From: an uncultured Rubritalea sp.
GTDB taxonomy: Bacteria > Verrucomicrobiota > Verrucomicrobiia > Verrucomicrobiales > Akkermansiaceae
Direction: 5' to 3'
Assembly (NCBI GenBank): GCA_937981665.1
Contig: CALJOJ010000032.1
Location: 1 to 51,034 of the forward strand
DNA length: 51,034 nt
A program made the translations under genes and the position numbers. Shown in pieces: positions 7,948 to 16,659 of this stretch. Positions within the stretch are counted from its first letter, which is position 1. Each line of letters begins with the position of its first letter. Below the pieces are notes generated by a model. That model was not told the DNA's origin. It saw only the letters and a program-made list of their open reading frames with translations, and did no database searches.

Positions 7948-10440
7948 TTATTCTGAGATTACCATCCTACCTGGCTTCGTGAGAAACATAGAGGATTTCT
8001 CATTTTCCTTCTCTAGGAAATCCAGATCCATCGCTCCTAAGCCACGACCAGCATGATTCATGCTGGTCTTCTTCACATCCTTTATTAAAACCACCAGTGA
8101 ATTGTATGGATCATCACCTACCACCGTATCACTCTTAGGCTTGATTGGCTTAGTGTTAAGAATATCAAGCGCACTTGCACCTGATCCTTTATTCATGAAC
8201 CCTGCATGAAAGTCACCTAAACTAGCACCATGTATATGACATGTCCCCTTAGGGCGCTGTGACTCATGGAAATATTCTTCTATTCCAGTACTAACATACT
8301 CGCTCTCGCCGGTCACAATGTTATGAACTGGCTCCTCACATGACTTAGAACAAACCTTACCTGAATGCTGACAGATCCTTAACTTCACAATATCTTCAGG
8401 TTGCTCGATCAGTTCATCACCAAGCTTAATCTCCGCCACCTTCATCGTGTCTATCCAGATGGGCATCACTGTGTCTTTACTAAATGCCTCTGGGTAGATC
8501 TGCTTACTAGCTCCGTCATAGAATCCAGTCCAGAGAGCACAAGTCACGCGACCATTATAACCTACAAACCAATGGTTACTGAAATCACTCGTAGTGCCGG
8601 TCTTACCACCGCCATTAAAGTCAACCATATTGGACCGCTCAAAGACATCACTTCCTGCACCATTCTTAAGAGAATCTTCTAACATGGTATGAACCAAAAA
8701 CGCAGAAGAGCTGCTAATGACATCCTTATGCTTTACATCCTTATTCTTGTCCCACTGGTATACCACATTCCCTGCTGCATCTTCGATACGCTCAATCCAA
8801 ACAAGCTTCTCTAGCTCTCTTCCTCCATGACGAAAAGCTGAGTATGACCTCACTAGTTCTTTAATAGAACCAGACTCAGACCCTAACAAGGTCCTAGTTA
8901 ATAGTCTGCCTTTCGGCTTACGTAGTCCAAACTTCACTGCTGTATTCCAAACTGTGTCCAAGCCCAACTGACGCCCCAGTCTCACTGTAGCCGCTATCTT
9001 TGAAGCAGCTAGTGCACGGCGCATCGGGATTATACCCTCGTAGGTTGGATCCATGATCTCATTTCCCCACTCACCAAGAATCCCTTCCACTCCACCAACC
9101 ATTACCTGCCTATTATCTAAAGCCTCATCGATCAGTTGAGTCGCGCTGTTCATTCCATTCTCAAGTGCTGAAGCATAGATAAATGGAAAAAATGCAGTAC
9201 CTAAAGGCTTTCTACCAGAACCAGCAAAATCATACTGAGAGTGGACAAAATCACGGCCACCTACATAAGCAATCACCGCTCCATTTTCATTATTTATAGC
9301 GATACCCGCACCCTGAAGATACTCAGGTTTAGAATCCTCAGTTCTCTCGTAGTCCTTATACTTAGGGTGCTCATAGCCTTCTATTTGCTCTATTTCAGTG
9401 AGCTTCCTTTTCATATTACCTTCCATCTCACGCTGCACATCGCCATCGATAGTTGTAAATATCTTATAGCCTCCTCCAGATCGTTCAGACGCTGTGATCC
9501 CAAGATCATCGAGTGTCTTATTAAAGGTATCATCCACCCTGTCATGGAAATGAGAAGTCCCACGCTGAATAGGTGTAGGGTTGAGTACTAATTTACGATT
9601 CTTGAACTCATCGCATTCCTCTTCAGAGATCATTCCTTCAGTAGCCATTCTTACGAGAACTCGGTCTTTCACCCTCTTATTCTGATAGCCTCTCTCGCGA
9701 GTACCATCTGGCTTCTTATTCATACTAGTTGGGCTATAGTGAGCAGGGTTACGGATAGAACCTACTAACGCAGCACATTCATGTAGCTCGAGATCCTTCG
9801 GTTCTTTACCAAAGAAACCTAGTGATGCTGACCGAATACCATAATAGCCACTACCAAAGTTAACACGATTTAAATAAAATTGTAAAATATCCTGCTTCGT
9901 GTAGCGCTCCTCTATTTCCATCGCTAGGAAGATCTCCACCAGCTTACGCTCGTAACTAGACTCTTTCCGCTCGGCTCTCTCTTCTTTAAGGTAAAACGCA
10001 TTTCGCGCTAGCTGCTGAGTCAGCGTACTAGCACCACCTGAGACACTTCCACCCTTTAGCTCCTGTAAAGCCACACGTGTGATACCTTTTAAATCATAAC
10101 CATTGTGGCTGAAAAAGCGTGCATCCTCCGCTGCTATCAACGTATCAATGAACAACTGAGGAACATCCTCCACATTAACAGGGTCGCGGTTCTCATTGAA
10201 AATTCTGCCCAACTCATTACTCTCACGGTCAAAGATTTTATTAGGTAACTGCACATTACCCACTAGATCTAAATCATAAGTTTTAGCTCTCTCTCGATAA
10301 TTCTCAGTTAACCCCCAAGCAACAACCATAGCAATGATGCAGCAGAGGAAACCTCCACCAAAAAAAATCAGAAACCAGCGGCGCCTGAAAATTGACTTCT
10401 TGCGCACTTTTCTCCGTGAGTTAAACTTCTTCCAGCTCAT
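7948..10440 (-). CDS. Class A penicillin-binding protein (GT51) with degenerate transpeptidase site
   Basis: Membrane-anchored peptidoglycan polymerase of 830 residues. A basic cytoplasmic start is followed by a transmembrane helix (about 21-43). The GT51 domain is intact: AAEDARFF with the catalytic Glu near 105, GGASTLTQQLARN near 135-147 and the second acidic motif near 175. The transpeptidase domain (about 375-690) is recognisable by sequence, but its SxxK motif reads TAFF (415-418) and the SxN motif reads SKI (480-482); only KTG (613-615) is kept. The protein should therefore polymerise glycan but probably cannot acylate stem peptides in the usual way. A Cys-containing tail follows. First gene of the run reaching argA; its ATG is 32 bp from the divergent methyltransferase start. 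Confidence 0.9.
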   Translation of the reverse strand: MSWKKFNSRRKVRKKSIFRRRWFLIFFGGGFLCCIIAMVVAWGLTENYRERAKTYDLDLVGNVQLPNKIFDRESNELGRIFNENRDPVNVEDVPQLFIDTLIAAEDARFFSHNGYDLKGITRVALQELKGGSVSGGASTLTQQLARNAFYLKEERAERKESSYERKLVEIFLAMEIEERYTKQDILQFYLNRVNFGSGYYGIRSASLGFFGKEPKDLELHECAALVGSIRNPAHYSPTSMNKKPDGTRERGYQNKRVKDRVLVRMATEGMISEEECDEFKNRKLVLNPTPIQRGTSHFHDRVDDTFNKTLDDLGITASERSGGGYKIFTTIDGDVQREMEGNMKRKLTEIEQIEGYEHPKYKDYERTEDSKPEYLQGAGIAINNENGAVIAYVGGRDFVHSQYDFAGSGRKPLGTAFFPFIYASALENGMNSATQLIDEALDNRQVMVGGVEGILGEWGNEIMDPTYEGIIPMRRALAASKIAATVRLGRQLGLDTVWNTAVKFGLRKPKGRLLTRTLLGSESGSIKELVRSYSAFRHGGRELEKLVWIERIEDAAGNVVYQWDKNKDVKHKDVISSSSAFLVHTMLEDSLKNGAGSDVFERSNMVDFNGGGKTGTTSDFSNHWFVGYNGRVTCALWTGFYDGASKQIYPEAFSKDTVMPIWIDTMKVAEIKLGDELIEQPEDIVKLRICQHSGKVCSKSCEEPVHNIVTGESEYVSTGIEEYFHESQRPKGTCHIHGASLGDFHAGFMNKGSGASALDILNTKPIKPKSDTVVGDDPYNSLVVLIKDVKKTSMNHAGRGLGAMDLDFLEKENEKSSMFLTKPGRMVISE

Positions 10441-10472
10441 AATTTATTCCTTATTTCCACCGACCCATAGAC

Positions 10473-11699
10473 ATGATTATCGATACCACTAACACATACC
10501 CTGTTCCCTCTCATGAAGCAACCCTCAGATTAGAAACTTTTCTCACCCGCCAAATAAGCGAAAATGGCCCTATCTCCTTTCACACTTATATGCAGCACGC
10601 TCTCTATCATCCTGAGTGGGGTTACTACACGAGAGGCTTCGAAAACATCGGTAAATCAGGTGATTTCTTCACCAGTGTTAGCGTCGGGGCATGCTTCGGA
10701 ACCATCCTTGCCCACCGTATTCATAAGCTCTGGATAGAAAATGAATCACCTTCATCCTACCACATCATAGAAATAGCAGCCAATAATGGCCAACTAGCAA
10801 AAGATATTTTAAATACTATCCAGCAATCATTCCCCGACTTCTATCAAGCTCTCACCTATCACATCATCGAACACCTGAATGCAGCTAAAGCCATTCAGCG
10901 CCTATACCTTAACACACACGAACACAAAATAGCACAGCACAGCTCTCCATCAGAAATCTCAGAAACAACCGGCGTCATCCTCAGCAATGAACTCATCGAC
11001 TCCTTTCCAGTCCAACTCCTTCAGCTAGAAAACAACCAATGGCACGAGCGCCTCATCACAATAGAGGACGAAAAACTCACCTTCCTACTCGATAAAAAGC
11101 TTAGCCCCGAGCTAGTAACATTTACAGAGAAACTCCCTTCAGAACTCATCGGTTTACCAGATGGCTACCAGACCGAATACCGCCCTGGAATAGATACCTT
11201 TATCGCCGACATCACCGAAATGTTAGAAAACTTTCACACCATCACCATCGACTACGGGCATACTCACGACTCCTACTATGCAGCATCGCGTAGCACTGGC
11301 ACACTCTGCTGCTACTTCCAACATCAAGCCGACGAAAAACCTCTAGACACGCCAGGATTAAAAGACATCACAGCACACGTAGACTTCACCCTGCTCGGGA
11401 AAGCTTACCTTCAGCACGGCCACCAGATCACCCACTTTTCTTCTCAATCTCACTACCTCACAACCCACGCCAAAGACTGGCTAATCAGCCTAGAAGAAAA
11501 CCTCAACCCTAATAACTTCAAACTCATCAGACAATTCCAAACCCTCACACATCCCACCACCATGGGGCATCAGTTTCACGTCCTAGAAACAGCACACTTT
11601 AAAGCCTCCCACAACAAAACAGATTCTGTCGCTCTTGAAAAACTAGAACTTAAGAGTCTGTCGGACTTTGGAAATTTCACACTACACGACAATATTTAA
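10473..11699 (+). CDS. SAM-dependent methyltransferase, MidA/NDUFAF7 family
   Basis: 408 residues. The N-terminal segment with FHTYMQHALYHPEWGYYTRG followed by GKSGDFFTSVSVGACFG (about 61-76) is the diagnostic block of this family, whose mitochondrial member methylates an arginine of complex I subunit NDUFS2. The SAM-binding strand reads HIIEIAANNGQLAKDIL (about 97-113), poorer in glycine than the usual ExGxGxG. Bacterial members are mostly uncharacterised protein methyltransferases, so the substrate is open. Its start is 32 bp from the divergent PBP gene, and a TnpB fragment follows 27 bp after the stop. Confidence 0.82.
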   Translation: MIIDTTNTYPVPSHEATLRLETFLTRQISENGPISFHTYMQHALYHPEWGYYTRGFENIGKSGDFFTSVSVGACFGTILAHRIHKLWIENESPSSYHIIEIAANNGQLAKDILNTIQQSFPDFYQALTYHIIEHLNAAKAIQRLYLNTHEHKIAQHSSPSEISETTGVILSNELIDSFPVQLLQLENNQWHERLITIEDEKLTFLLDKKLSPELVTFTEKLPSELIGLPDGYQTEYRPGIDTFIADITEMLENFHTITIDYGHTHDSYYAASRSTGTLCCYFQHQADEKPLDTPGLKDITAHVDFTLLGKAYLQHGHQITHFSSQSHYLTTHAKDWLISLEENLNPNNFKLIRQFQTLTHPTTMGHQFHVLETAHFKASHNKTDSVALEKLELKSLSDFGNFTLHDNI

Positions 11700-11726
11700 A
11701 GGATCTCGGTTTGAGGTTATCTATTC

Positions 11727-12077
11727 GTGAAACATATTCATTTTCTGCTTGTTGCGAGGTGGATTGTTAAACACATGCGTAAAAGCTTCAACGGTCTTAT
11801 AGCAACACTAAGGGACTACAACATCACTAAACTCAACGCTCAATACCTCTACGTATTCAGCAACAAACGACACAACCGTGTCAAACTTCTCTACTTCGAC
11901 CGCACAGGCATATACCTTGTTGCCAAAAAACTAGAAGAAGGAACCTTCAGATGGCCATTTCCAAGAACCGCTGAAGAAACAATCCTGCCACTCGCTCCAG
12001 AAACTCTCCAACTCCTCCTAGATGGAGTCGATCTTCGAGGGCCAAAACTCCGTGAACGGTATCGTGGAGAACATTAA
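11727..12077 (+). mobile_element. tnpB: Orphan IS66-type TnpB (IS remnant)
   Basis: A 116-residue frame starting at GTG. It matches the IS66 accessory protein TnpB: MRKSFNGLIATL, then LYVFSNKRHNRVKLLYFDR, then a KKLEEGTFRWP segment and a basic C-terminus. IS66 elements normally carry tnpA, tnpB and a large transposase tnpC in series. Neither partner is present here, and no clear terminal inverted repeats are visible, so this is a relic rather than a working element. The first 15 residues diverge from the family pattern. The neighbouring gene at 12115-12597 is also broken. Confidence 0.8.
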
Positions 12078-12114
12078 AAAAAATTATTTTTTCTAACACA
12101 TCTAAATAAAATCG
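12078..12114. other. AT-rich spacer between TnpB remnant and broken gene
   Basis: A run of A residues, ATT and a run of T residues (about 12076-12092) directly follow the TnpB stop. The symmetry is weak and GC-poor. No IS end can be defined here. Confidence 0.3.
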
Positions 12115-12597
12115 TTATAACGTACATATCAAAAACGAGCTAACAGAACTACTAAAACAAAACGAGCTACTCTGACAGTATTTAGTGAGACTGTACTGCT
12201 CAGTGGATGACCCGTAGTTCTCAGCAGCAATTACCCAGCTGTTGAGACTATTTCTTATCGGTCTATCAAGGTCTGTTTCATTGAGTGAAGTAAGTCGCTG
12301 AATCTTAGATAATGATTGGTCCATTGCCTGCCACTTCGCCTTAGTGACGTGGGTATTTTCAGCCGCCTCACGCTGGAGGGCGTTGAGTTATTTATTGCAC
12401 GTCTCTAGCTCCGTCATGATCTGCCTTTGTGGGGCTGTGACCTTCACCTGATTCGCGTCAGCATTCGTCTTCATCACCAGATAGAGAAATTGTAGTTCCT
12501 TCTGCAACTCCTTCCCCTCGGTGGAGACTTGCTTAGCAGTAGTCACCTTTTCCACAGCCATTACTTTGCTAGAGAGTAATGGTGAAAACAGCATCAT
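12115..12597 (-). pseudogene. Small exported coiled-coil protein gene interrupted by an in-frame TAA
   Basis: Reading leftward from the ATG at 12597, the frame encodes a signal-like N-terminus (MMLFSPLLSSKVMA) and a helical, Lys/Glu/Gln-rich segment, then stops at TAA (12388-12390) after 69 residues. The same frame is open on the far side and continues with ALQREAAENTHVTKAKWQAM for about 90 codons to 12115, in the same helical style. One nonsense change therefore explains the break. An ATG slightly upstream, in another frame, encodes MKSAFS, so the original start may also be frameshifted. The tail is Ser-rich. I do not recognise the family. It sits beside an IS66 relic, in keeping with a decaying locus. 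Confidence 0.55.
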
Positions 12598-12655
12598 ATA
12601 GAGAATGCACTTTTCATATAACCAATTTATCTACAATCAGTCATCATGCATCTCA

Positions 12656-15289
12656 TCATCCTCCAGCTTTCAAGGCATGCATCGGTGGAGTCTTAGAAAT
12701 CCCTCTACTAAGAAGCATCCCCAGCACTACGATGATGAAAATCACTGTAAATGCACTAAAGAGAAGCGTCCCCCAAGGGAATACATAAGTCTCGGAATCA
12801 AACAGATGGTGGCTCAACAGAGCGCTCGCGATCGTCGCCAAGCCCGCGCCTGCCACTGTCGCTAAGGTAGCTAACAACGCATACTCGACAGCTAAGATCC
12901 TAGCTATCTGCCCCTGGCTCGCACCTAGTACTCTGAGTAGTACCGTTTCCTTAGTGCGTATCTTTCTCCCGGAGAGTAGCGCAGAAATAAGCACGATGGA
13001 TCCTGTGATCAAGGTAAATAGAGACATGACCTGGATCGCCTTGCTCGCCGCATTCAGTACCGACTGCACCGTTTTTAAGATCAAGGACAGATCAATCACG
13101 CTCACCGATGGCCAGCTTGCAAACATCGCTTGCTGAAGATTAGCCCTATCCTCTGGGCTATCACTACGCGCTGTTAAAATATTAAATGCCACATAGTCAT
13201 CCACGGCTCCAGAGGGAAGAACGATGAAGAAGTTCAGTTCCATACTTCGCCAATCCACCTCGCGCAGGCTGGTTATTTTTAATACAGCTTCTTCACCAAA
13301 TCCCTCGATCTCCATCTTGATCGTATCTCCTATTTCTACGCCTATGTCCTTTGCGATCTTCTCTTCCATACTAATAGGAATCACCTCACCCACAGTGGCG
13401 GAACTATCATACGTCCCTACCCACTCGCCAGCCATCAGCTCTTCAGTGTCAGCTAGCTCAGAACGAAATGTACTACGAAAACTCCGCCTCAGCACCCAGC
13501 CTGGGATCTTTCTCTCGCTAGCGTCCGCGGTGTTGTCATCCGCTCTAGCAGACTGCTCACGTAAAATATCTGTCACAGGTATTCCCTTCACCTCAGTGAG
13601 TCTCAACTGAATAATAGGTGCCGCCCCTAGTGCCTTGGAACCAGATTTCTCGATCGTCTCCACCGCCCGCGCAGAGTCCTCTGGTGGCACGTCCACCATG
13701 AATACATTCGGCCTTCCCGCCATCCTCTCTGGACTTAGCCCTTGTAAAATAATGTTCTGCATCAGCATCAGCGTAAATAGGAAAAAGACCCCGAGACCGA
13801 TCGATAACATGAAGATGCTCGTCTGGTTATTAGGCCGGTACAGTGCTGAGACTCCTTGCCTCAGAGTGAACGGCCAAGTTCTGCGCACACAGAACTTTAA
13901 CAACGACCGCAGTAATAAACCACAGCCTAACAATAACCCAAACGTAAGCGCGAGAAAGCCGACATAGCCAGCAGCAGTCAGCGCTCCCTTACCCATCTCG
14001 GCATTATCTAACCACGCTAGCAGAAATGCCGTCCCCGCTAACGCGAAAATGATGAGCCAGCGTAGTAGGTCTCGAGCTGACTTCGCCTCACCATCGGTAC
14101 TATCACCCTGACGCAGAGCAGCCAATGGACTCACATTTCTTAACTTCAACAGCGGCAGCAGCGCGAAACAAATACTGATCATAAATCCAATACAAGCTGA
14201 CTTCATCACCTCATAAAACACCGGAGTGATAGTGATCTCAAACGGAATAGCCGCTGGCAAAGAATCCGCAAATGCCCCACCGATAAGCACCGTCACACAC
14301 CCGAAAGCCACACCTAACAGCGTCCCAAGGATCCCCATGCAGACACCCTGAATAAAATAAATAGAAAATGCATTCGATGATGTGCAGCCCAGACAACGGA
14401 GAGTCACCACGCTGGGTATCCGCTCAGTGACATGAATATGAATAGCCCCAGCTATCCCAATTCCACCCAGAAACAACGAGCTAAAACCAATCAAATTCAA
14501 AAACAAATACAAATTATTGATCGTACTCTCTATCCGCTCACTTCGCTGTGTAGCGGTGGTCGTCTGTAGGCGCTCGGCATCTATCACTGGCTGATATTGC
14601 TCTAACATTTCCTTATGGTCACTCACATCTGGAAGCTTAAAATACGTCCGGTGAAACGACAGACTTTTACTACCCAGAAGATCTGATCCTTGCAGCACAT
14701 CAAAAGAAGTCACCACTGTAGGAGTCATACTCGCGAACCCAGATGACGATGGTGGAGACTGTGCCAACGTGCCGATGATAGGTAATTCTAAATTTCCAAA
14801 CTTCACCACATCACCGATCTTACCCTGCATTGAGATCAGAAATGATTCCTCAACCAAGACTCCGTTGTTAGAATGGATGGTATCCCATTTCCCTGCCGGC
14901 TCAGTAGCCACCTCACCATAGAAGGGAAAGCCCGCCTCTACCCCGCGGATGCTCACTAGCCTAGGGCTGGGATTCTCCCCCACCGTCAGCATAGTAGTGA
15001 AGGATATCTCACGCGCCTGCTCACCGCCTATCTCCTTACTCAACTCCTGTGATGCTTCAGAAAATTCCTGCCGAGCGCTAATCTGGACATCTGCCCCGAG
15101 TAGGGACTTCGACTGTGATCTCACTGAGTCATTCAGATTATTTTTCAGTGACCCAATGATCACTAGCGCAGCCACACCGAAGACAATAGAAGTAGAAAAC
15201 AGGGCAAGCTTCCACTTCGTAGACCGGCTATCACGGTACGCCATCTTCCATGTCCATGCAGAACTAAGGGACTTCAAAAAGGCGATCAT
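12656..15289 (-). CDS. ABC transporter permease, FtsX/YbbP family
   Basis: 877 residues with the two-module layout of YbbP-like permeases: one N-terminal helix (about 26-47), a large periplasmic MacB-type domain, three helices (about 260-380), a middle pair of helices (about 410-460), a second periplasmic domain and three C-terminal helices. No ATPase domain is fused. Its start overlaps the stop of the ATPase gene by 4 bp (ATGA), so the two are translationally coupled. With the divergent TesA-like hydrolase gene, this repeats the ybbA-ybbP/tesA arrangement of E. coli. Family members work as mechanotransmitters or lipophile exporters rather than classical transporters; the exact cargo here is unknown. 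Confidence 0.88.
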   Translation of the reverse strand: MIAFLKSLSSAWTWKMAYRDSRSTKWKLALFSTSIVFGVAALVIIGSLKNNLNDSVRSQSKSLLGADVQISARQEFSEASQELSKEIGGEQAREISFTTMLTVGENPSPRLVSIRGVEAGFPFYGEVATEPAGKWDTIHSNNGVLVEESFLISMQGKIGDVVKFGNLELPIIGTLAQSPPSSSGFASMTPTVVTSFDVLQGSDLLGSKSLSFHRTYFKLPDVSDHKEMLEQYQPVIDAERLQTTTATQRSERIESTINNLYLFLNLIGFSSLFLGGIGIAGAIHIHVTERIPSVVTLRCLGCTSSNAFSIYFIQGVCMGILGTLLGVAFGCVTVLIGGAFADSLPAAIPFEITITPVFYEVMKSACIGFMISICFALLPLLKLRNVSPLAALRQGDSTDGEAKSARDLLRWLIIFALAGTAFLLAWLDNAEMGKGALTAAGYVGFLALTFGLLLGCGLLLRSLLKFCVRRTWPFTLRQGVSALYRPNNQTSIFMLSIGLGVFFLFTLMLMQNIILQGLSPERMAGRPNVFMVDVPPEDSARAVETIEKSGSKALGAAPIIQLRLTEVKGIPVTDILREQSARADDNTADASERKIPGWVLRRSFRSTFRSELADTEELMAGEWVGTYDSSATVGEVIPISMEEKIAKDIGVEIGDTIKMEIEGFGEEAVLKITSLREVDWRSMELNFFIVLPSGAVDDYVAFNILTARSDSPEDRANLQQAMFASWPSVSVIDLSLILKTVQSVLNAASKAIQVMSLFTLITGSIVLISALLSGRKIRTKETVLLRVLGASQGQIARILAVEYALLATLATVAGAGLATIASALLSHHLFDSETYVFPWGTLLFSAFTVIFIIVVLGMLLSRGISKTPPMHALKAGG

Positions 15290-15963
15290 ACACTTACTAG
15301 TTTCCCTCCCTTGAGCTTGATCAAGTGCTGCGTCTTCTGTGCCAGCTCATTATCATGAGTCACGATCACTAGAGTCGTCCCCAGTTCCTTATTGATCTCA
15401 AATAACATCTCCTCGATAAGTAGACTAGACTCCTCATCTAGGTTTCCCGTTGGCTCATCTGCGAACAGAATTTTAGGCTGATGAATAAATGCCCTCGCTA
15501 TCGCCACTCGCTGCTGCTCACCACCAGAAAGCTGCTTCGGGTAATGCTGCATCCGTGAGTCTAGACCAACACGATCTAACAGATCTTTCGCCCGCTGCAG
15601 AGTCTCAGCTCCGTGCTTACCCTGAAGCTCTGCTGGGATCATCACATTCTCAATCGCTGTCAGATTAGGCATTAGTTGGAAATTCTGAAAAATGAAACCT
15701 ATAGATTTTCTACGTAACTCCGAGCGCTGCTCCTCACTGAAGCTCGTGATGTCATTTCCATCAAGGATCACCCTCCCGGAACTCGCTCTGTCCAACCCAG
15801 CACAGAGACCTAACAATGTAGTCTTACCACTACCCGATGGACCTACTATAGCGGCAGTAGAACCAGTAGGGATCTGGATATTTACTGCATCTAGTACAGT
15901 CAGTTGCGAGTTACCGCTCGGGTAAGTTTTACTAAGGTCAGTTGTTTCTAGAATAGAACTCAT
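15286..15963 (-). CDS. ABC transporter ATP-binding protein, YbbA/LolD-like
   Basis: 225 residues, a single nucleotide-binding domain of the MacB/LolD/YbbA class. Walker A reads GPSGSGKTTLLG (from about residue 39), the signature is LSGGEQQRVAIARAF, and Walker B is ILFADEPTGNLD, followed by the switch His in VIVTHDNELA. It partners the FtsX-like permease, whose ATG overlaps its stop. Its start is 45 bp from the divergent tesA-like gene, so regulatory sequences must be shared. YbbA rather than LolD is preferred because of this gene order. Confidence 0.9.
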   Translation of the reverse strand: MSSILETTDLSKTYPSGNSQLTVLDAVNIQIPTGSTAAIVGPSGSGKTTLLGLCAGLDRASSGRVILDGNDITSFSEEQRSELRRKSIGFIFQNFQLMPNLTAIENVMIPAELQGKHGAETLQRAKDLLDRVGLDSRMQHYPKQLSGGEQQRVAIARAFIHQPKILFADEPTGNLDEESSLLIEEMLFEINKELGTTLVIVTHDNELAQKTQHLIKLKGGKLVSV

Positions 15964-16008
15964 GAGATTGTTTTTGCAAATAGCGTTGATCGATCTTATG
16001 TAAGATGC

Positions 16009-16659
16009 ATGAAATTTGTTTTTTCACAAATAGCTTCTCTGATTATCCTTCTGACCAGCCTCGGCCAAGCTCAGACTGTACCTTACAATCCCGCTAATGA
16101 GACACCTCGCAAAATCGTTTTCCTTGGTGACAGCATCACCGCTGGATTTGGACTAGAAAAAACACAAGCCTACCCCGCTCTCATCGCCCAGCTAGCAGAA
16201 AAGCAAGGTAAGCAATGGATCTGCATCAATGCGGGACTCTCAGGTGACACCACCAACGGCGGAGTCAGAAGAGTGAAGCTCCTCGTGAAGCGTCCACTAG
16301 ACCTTATCATAGTCGCTCTGGGTGGTAATGATGGACTCCGTGGCATAGCCCCAGAAGTCACTCAGAAGAATCTAATAAATATCATCACCTCCATAAAAAA
16401 AGCCCAGCCAGAAGCAGCCATCATCCTAGCAGGGATCGAAGTACCTCAGAACATGGGCCAGGACTACAAAACAAAATTTATCAACACCTTCAAAGAAGTA
16501 GCCAAGGAAACCAAAGTCCACTTCTACCCTAGCCTCATCGAAGGAATCTCAGGCAATCCAAAATTTAACCAAGCCGACATAATCCACCCCAACGAACAAG
16601 GGCAAGTCATCATCGCTGAGAAACTCTACCAAGAGATCCTAACTGCCCTAGCTCCCTAG
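16009..16659 (+). CDS. tesA: TesA-like SGNH/GDSL hydrolase (lysophospholipase/arylesterase)
   Basis: 216 residues with an N-terminal signal peptide (hydrophobic to about residue 19, then GQAQ). All four SGNH blocks are present: GDSIT with nucleophile Ser42, the Gly of NAGLSGDTT, GGND at 105-108, and D190-x2-H193 in DIIHPNEQG. It is thus probably an active periplasmic esterase or thioesterase acting on acyl chains. It is divergent from the YbbA/YbbP genes, as in E. coli, where TesA works with YbbAP. The 3' end overlaps the convergent CBM9-like gene by 12 bp. Confidence 0.9.
   Translation: MKFVFSQIASLIILLTSLGQAQTVPYNPANETPRKIVFLGDSITAGFGLEKTQAYPALIAQLAEKQGKQWICINAGLSGDTTNGGVRRVKLLVKRPLDLIIVALGGNDGLRGIAPEVTQKNLINIITSIKKAQPEAAIILAGIEVPQNMGQDYKTKFINTFKEVAKETKVHFYPSLIEGISGNPKFNQADIIHPNEQGQVIIAEKLYQEILTALAP

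Noticed and set aside
12605-12865. Plus-strand frame over the end of the permease gene
   Set aside because: It is a shadow of the clear minus-strand FtsX-like coding sequence.
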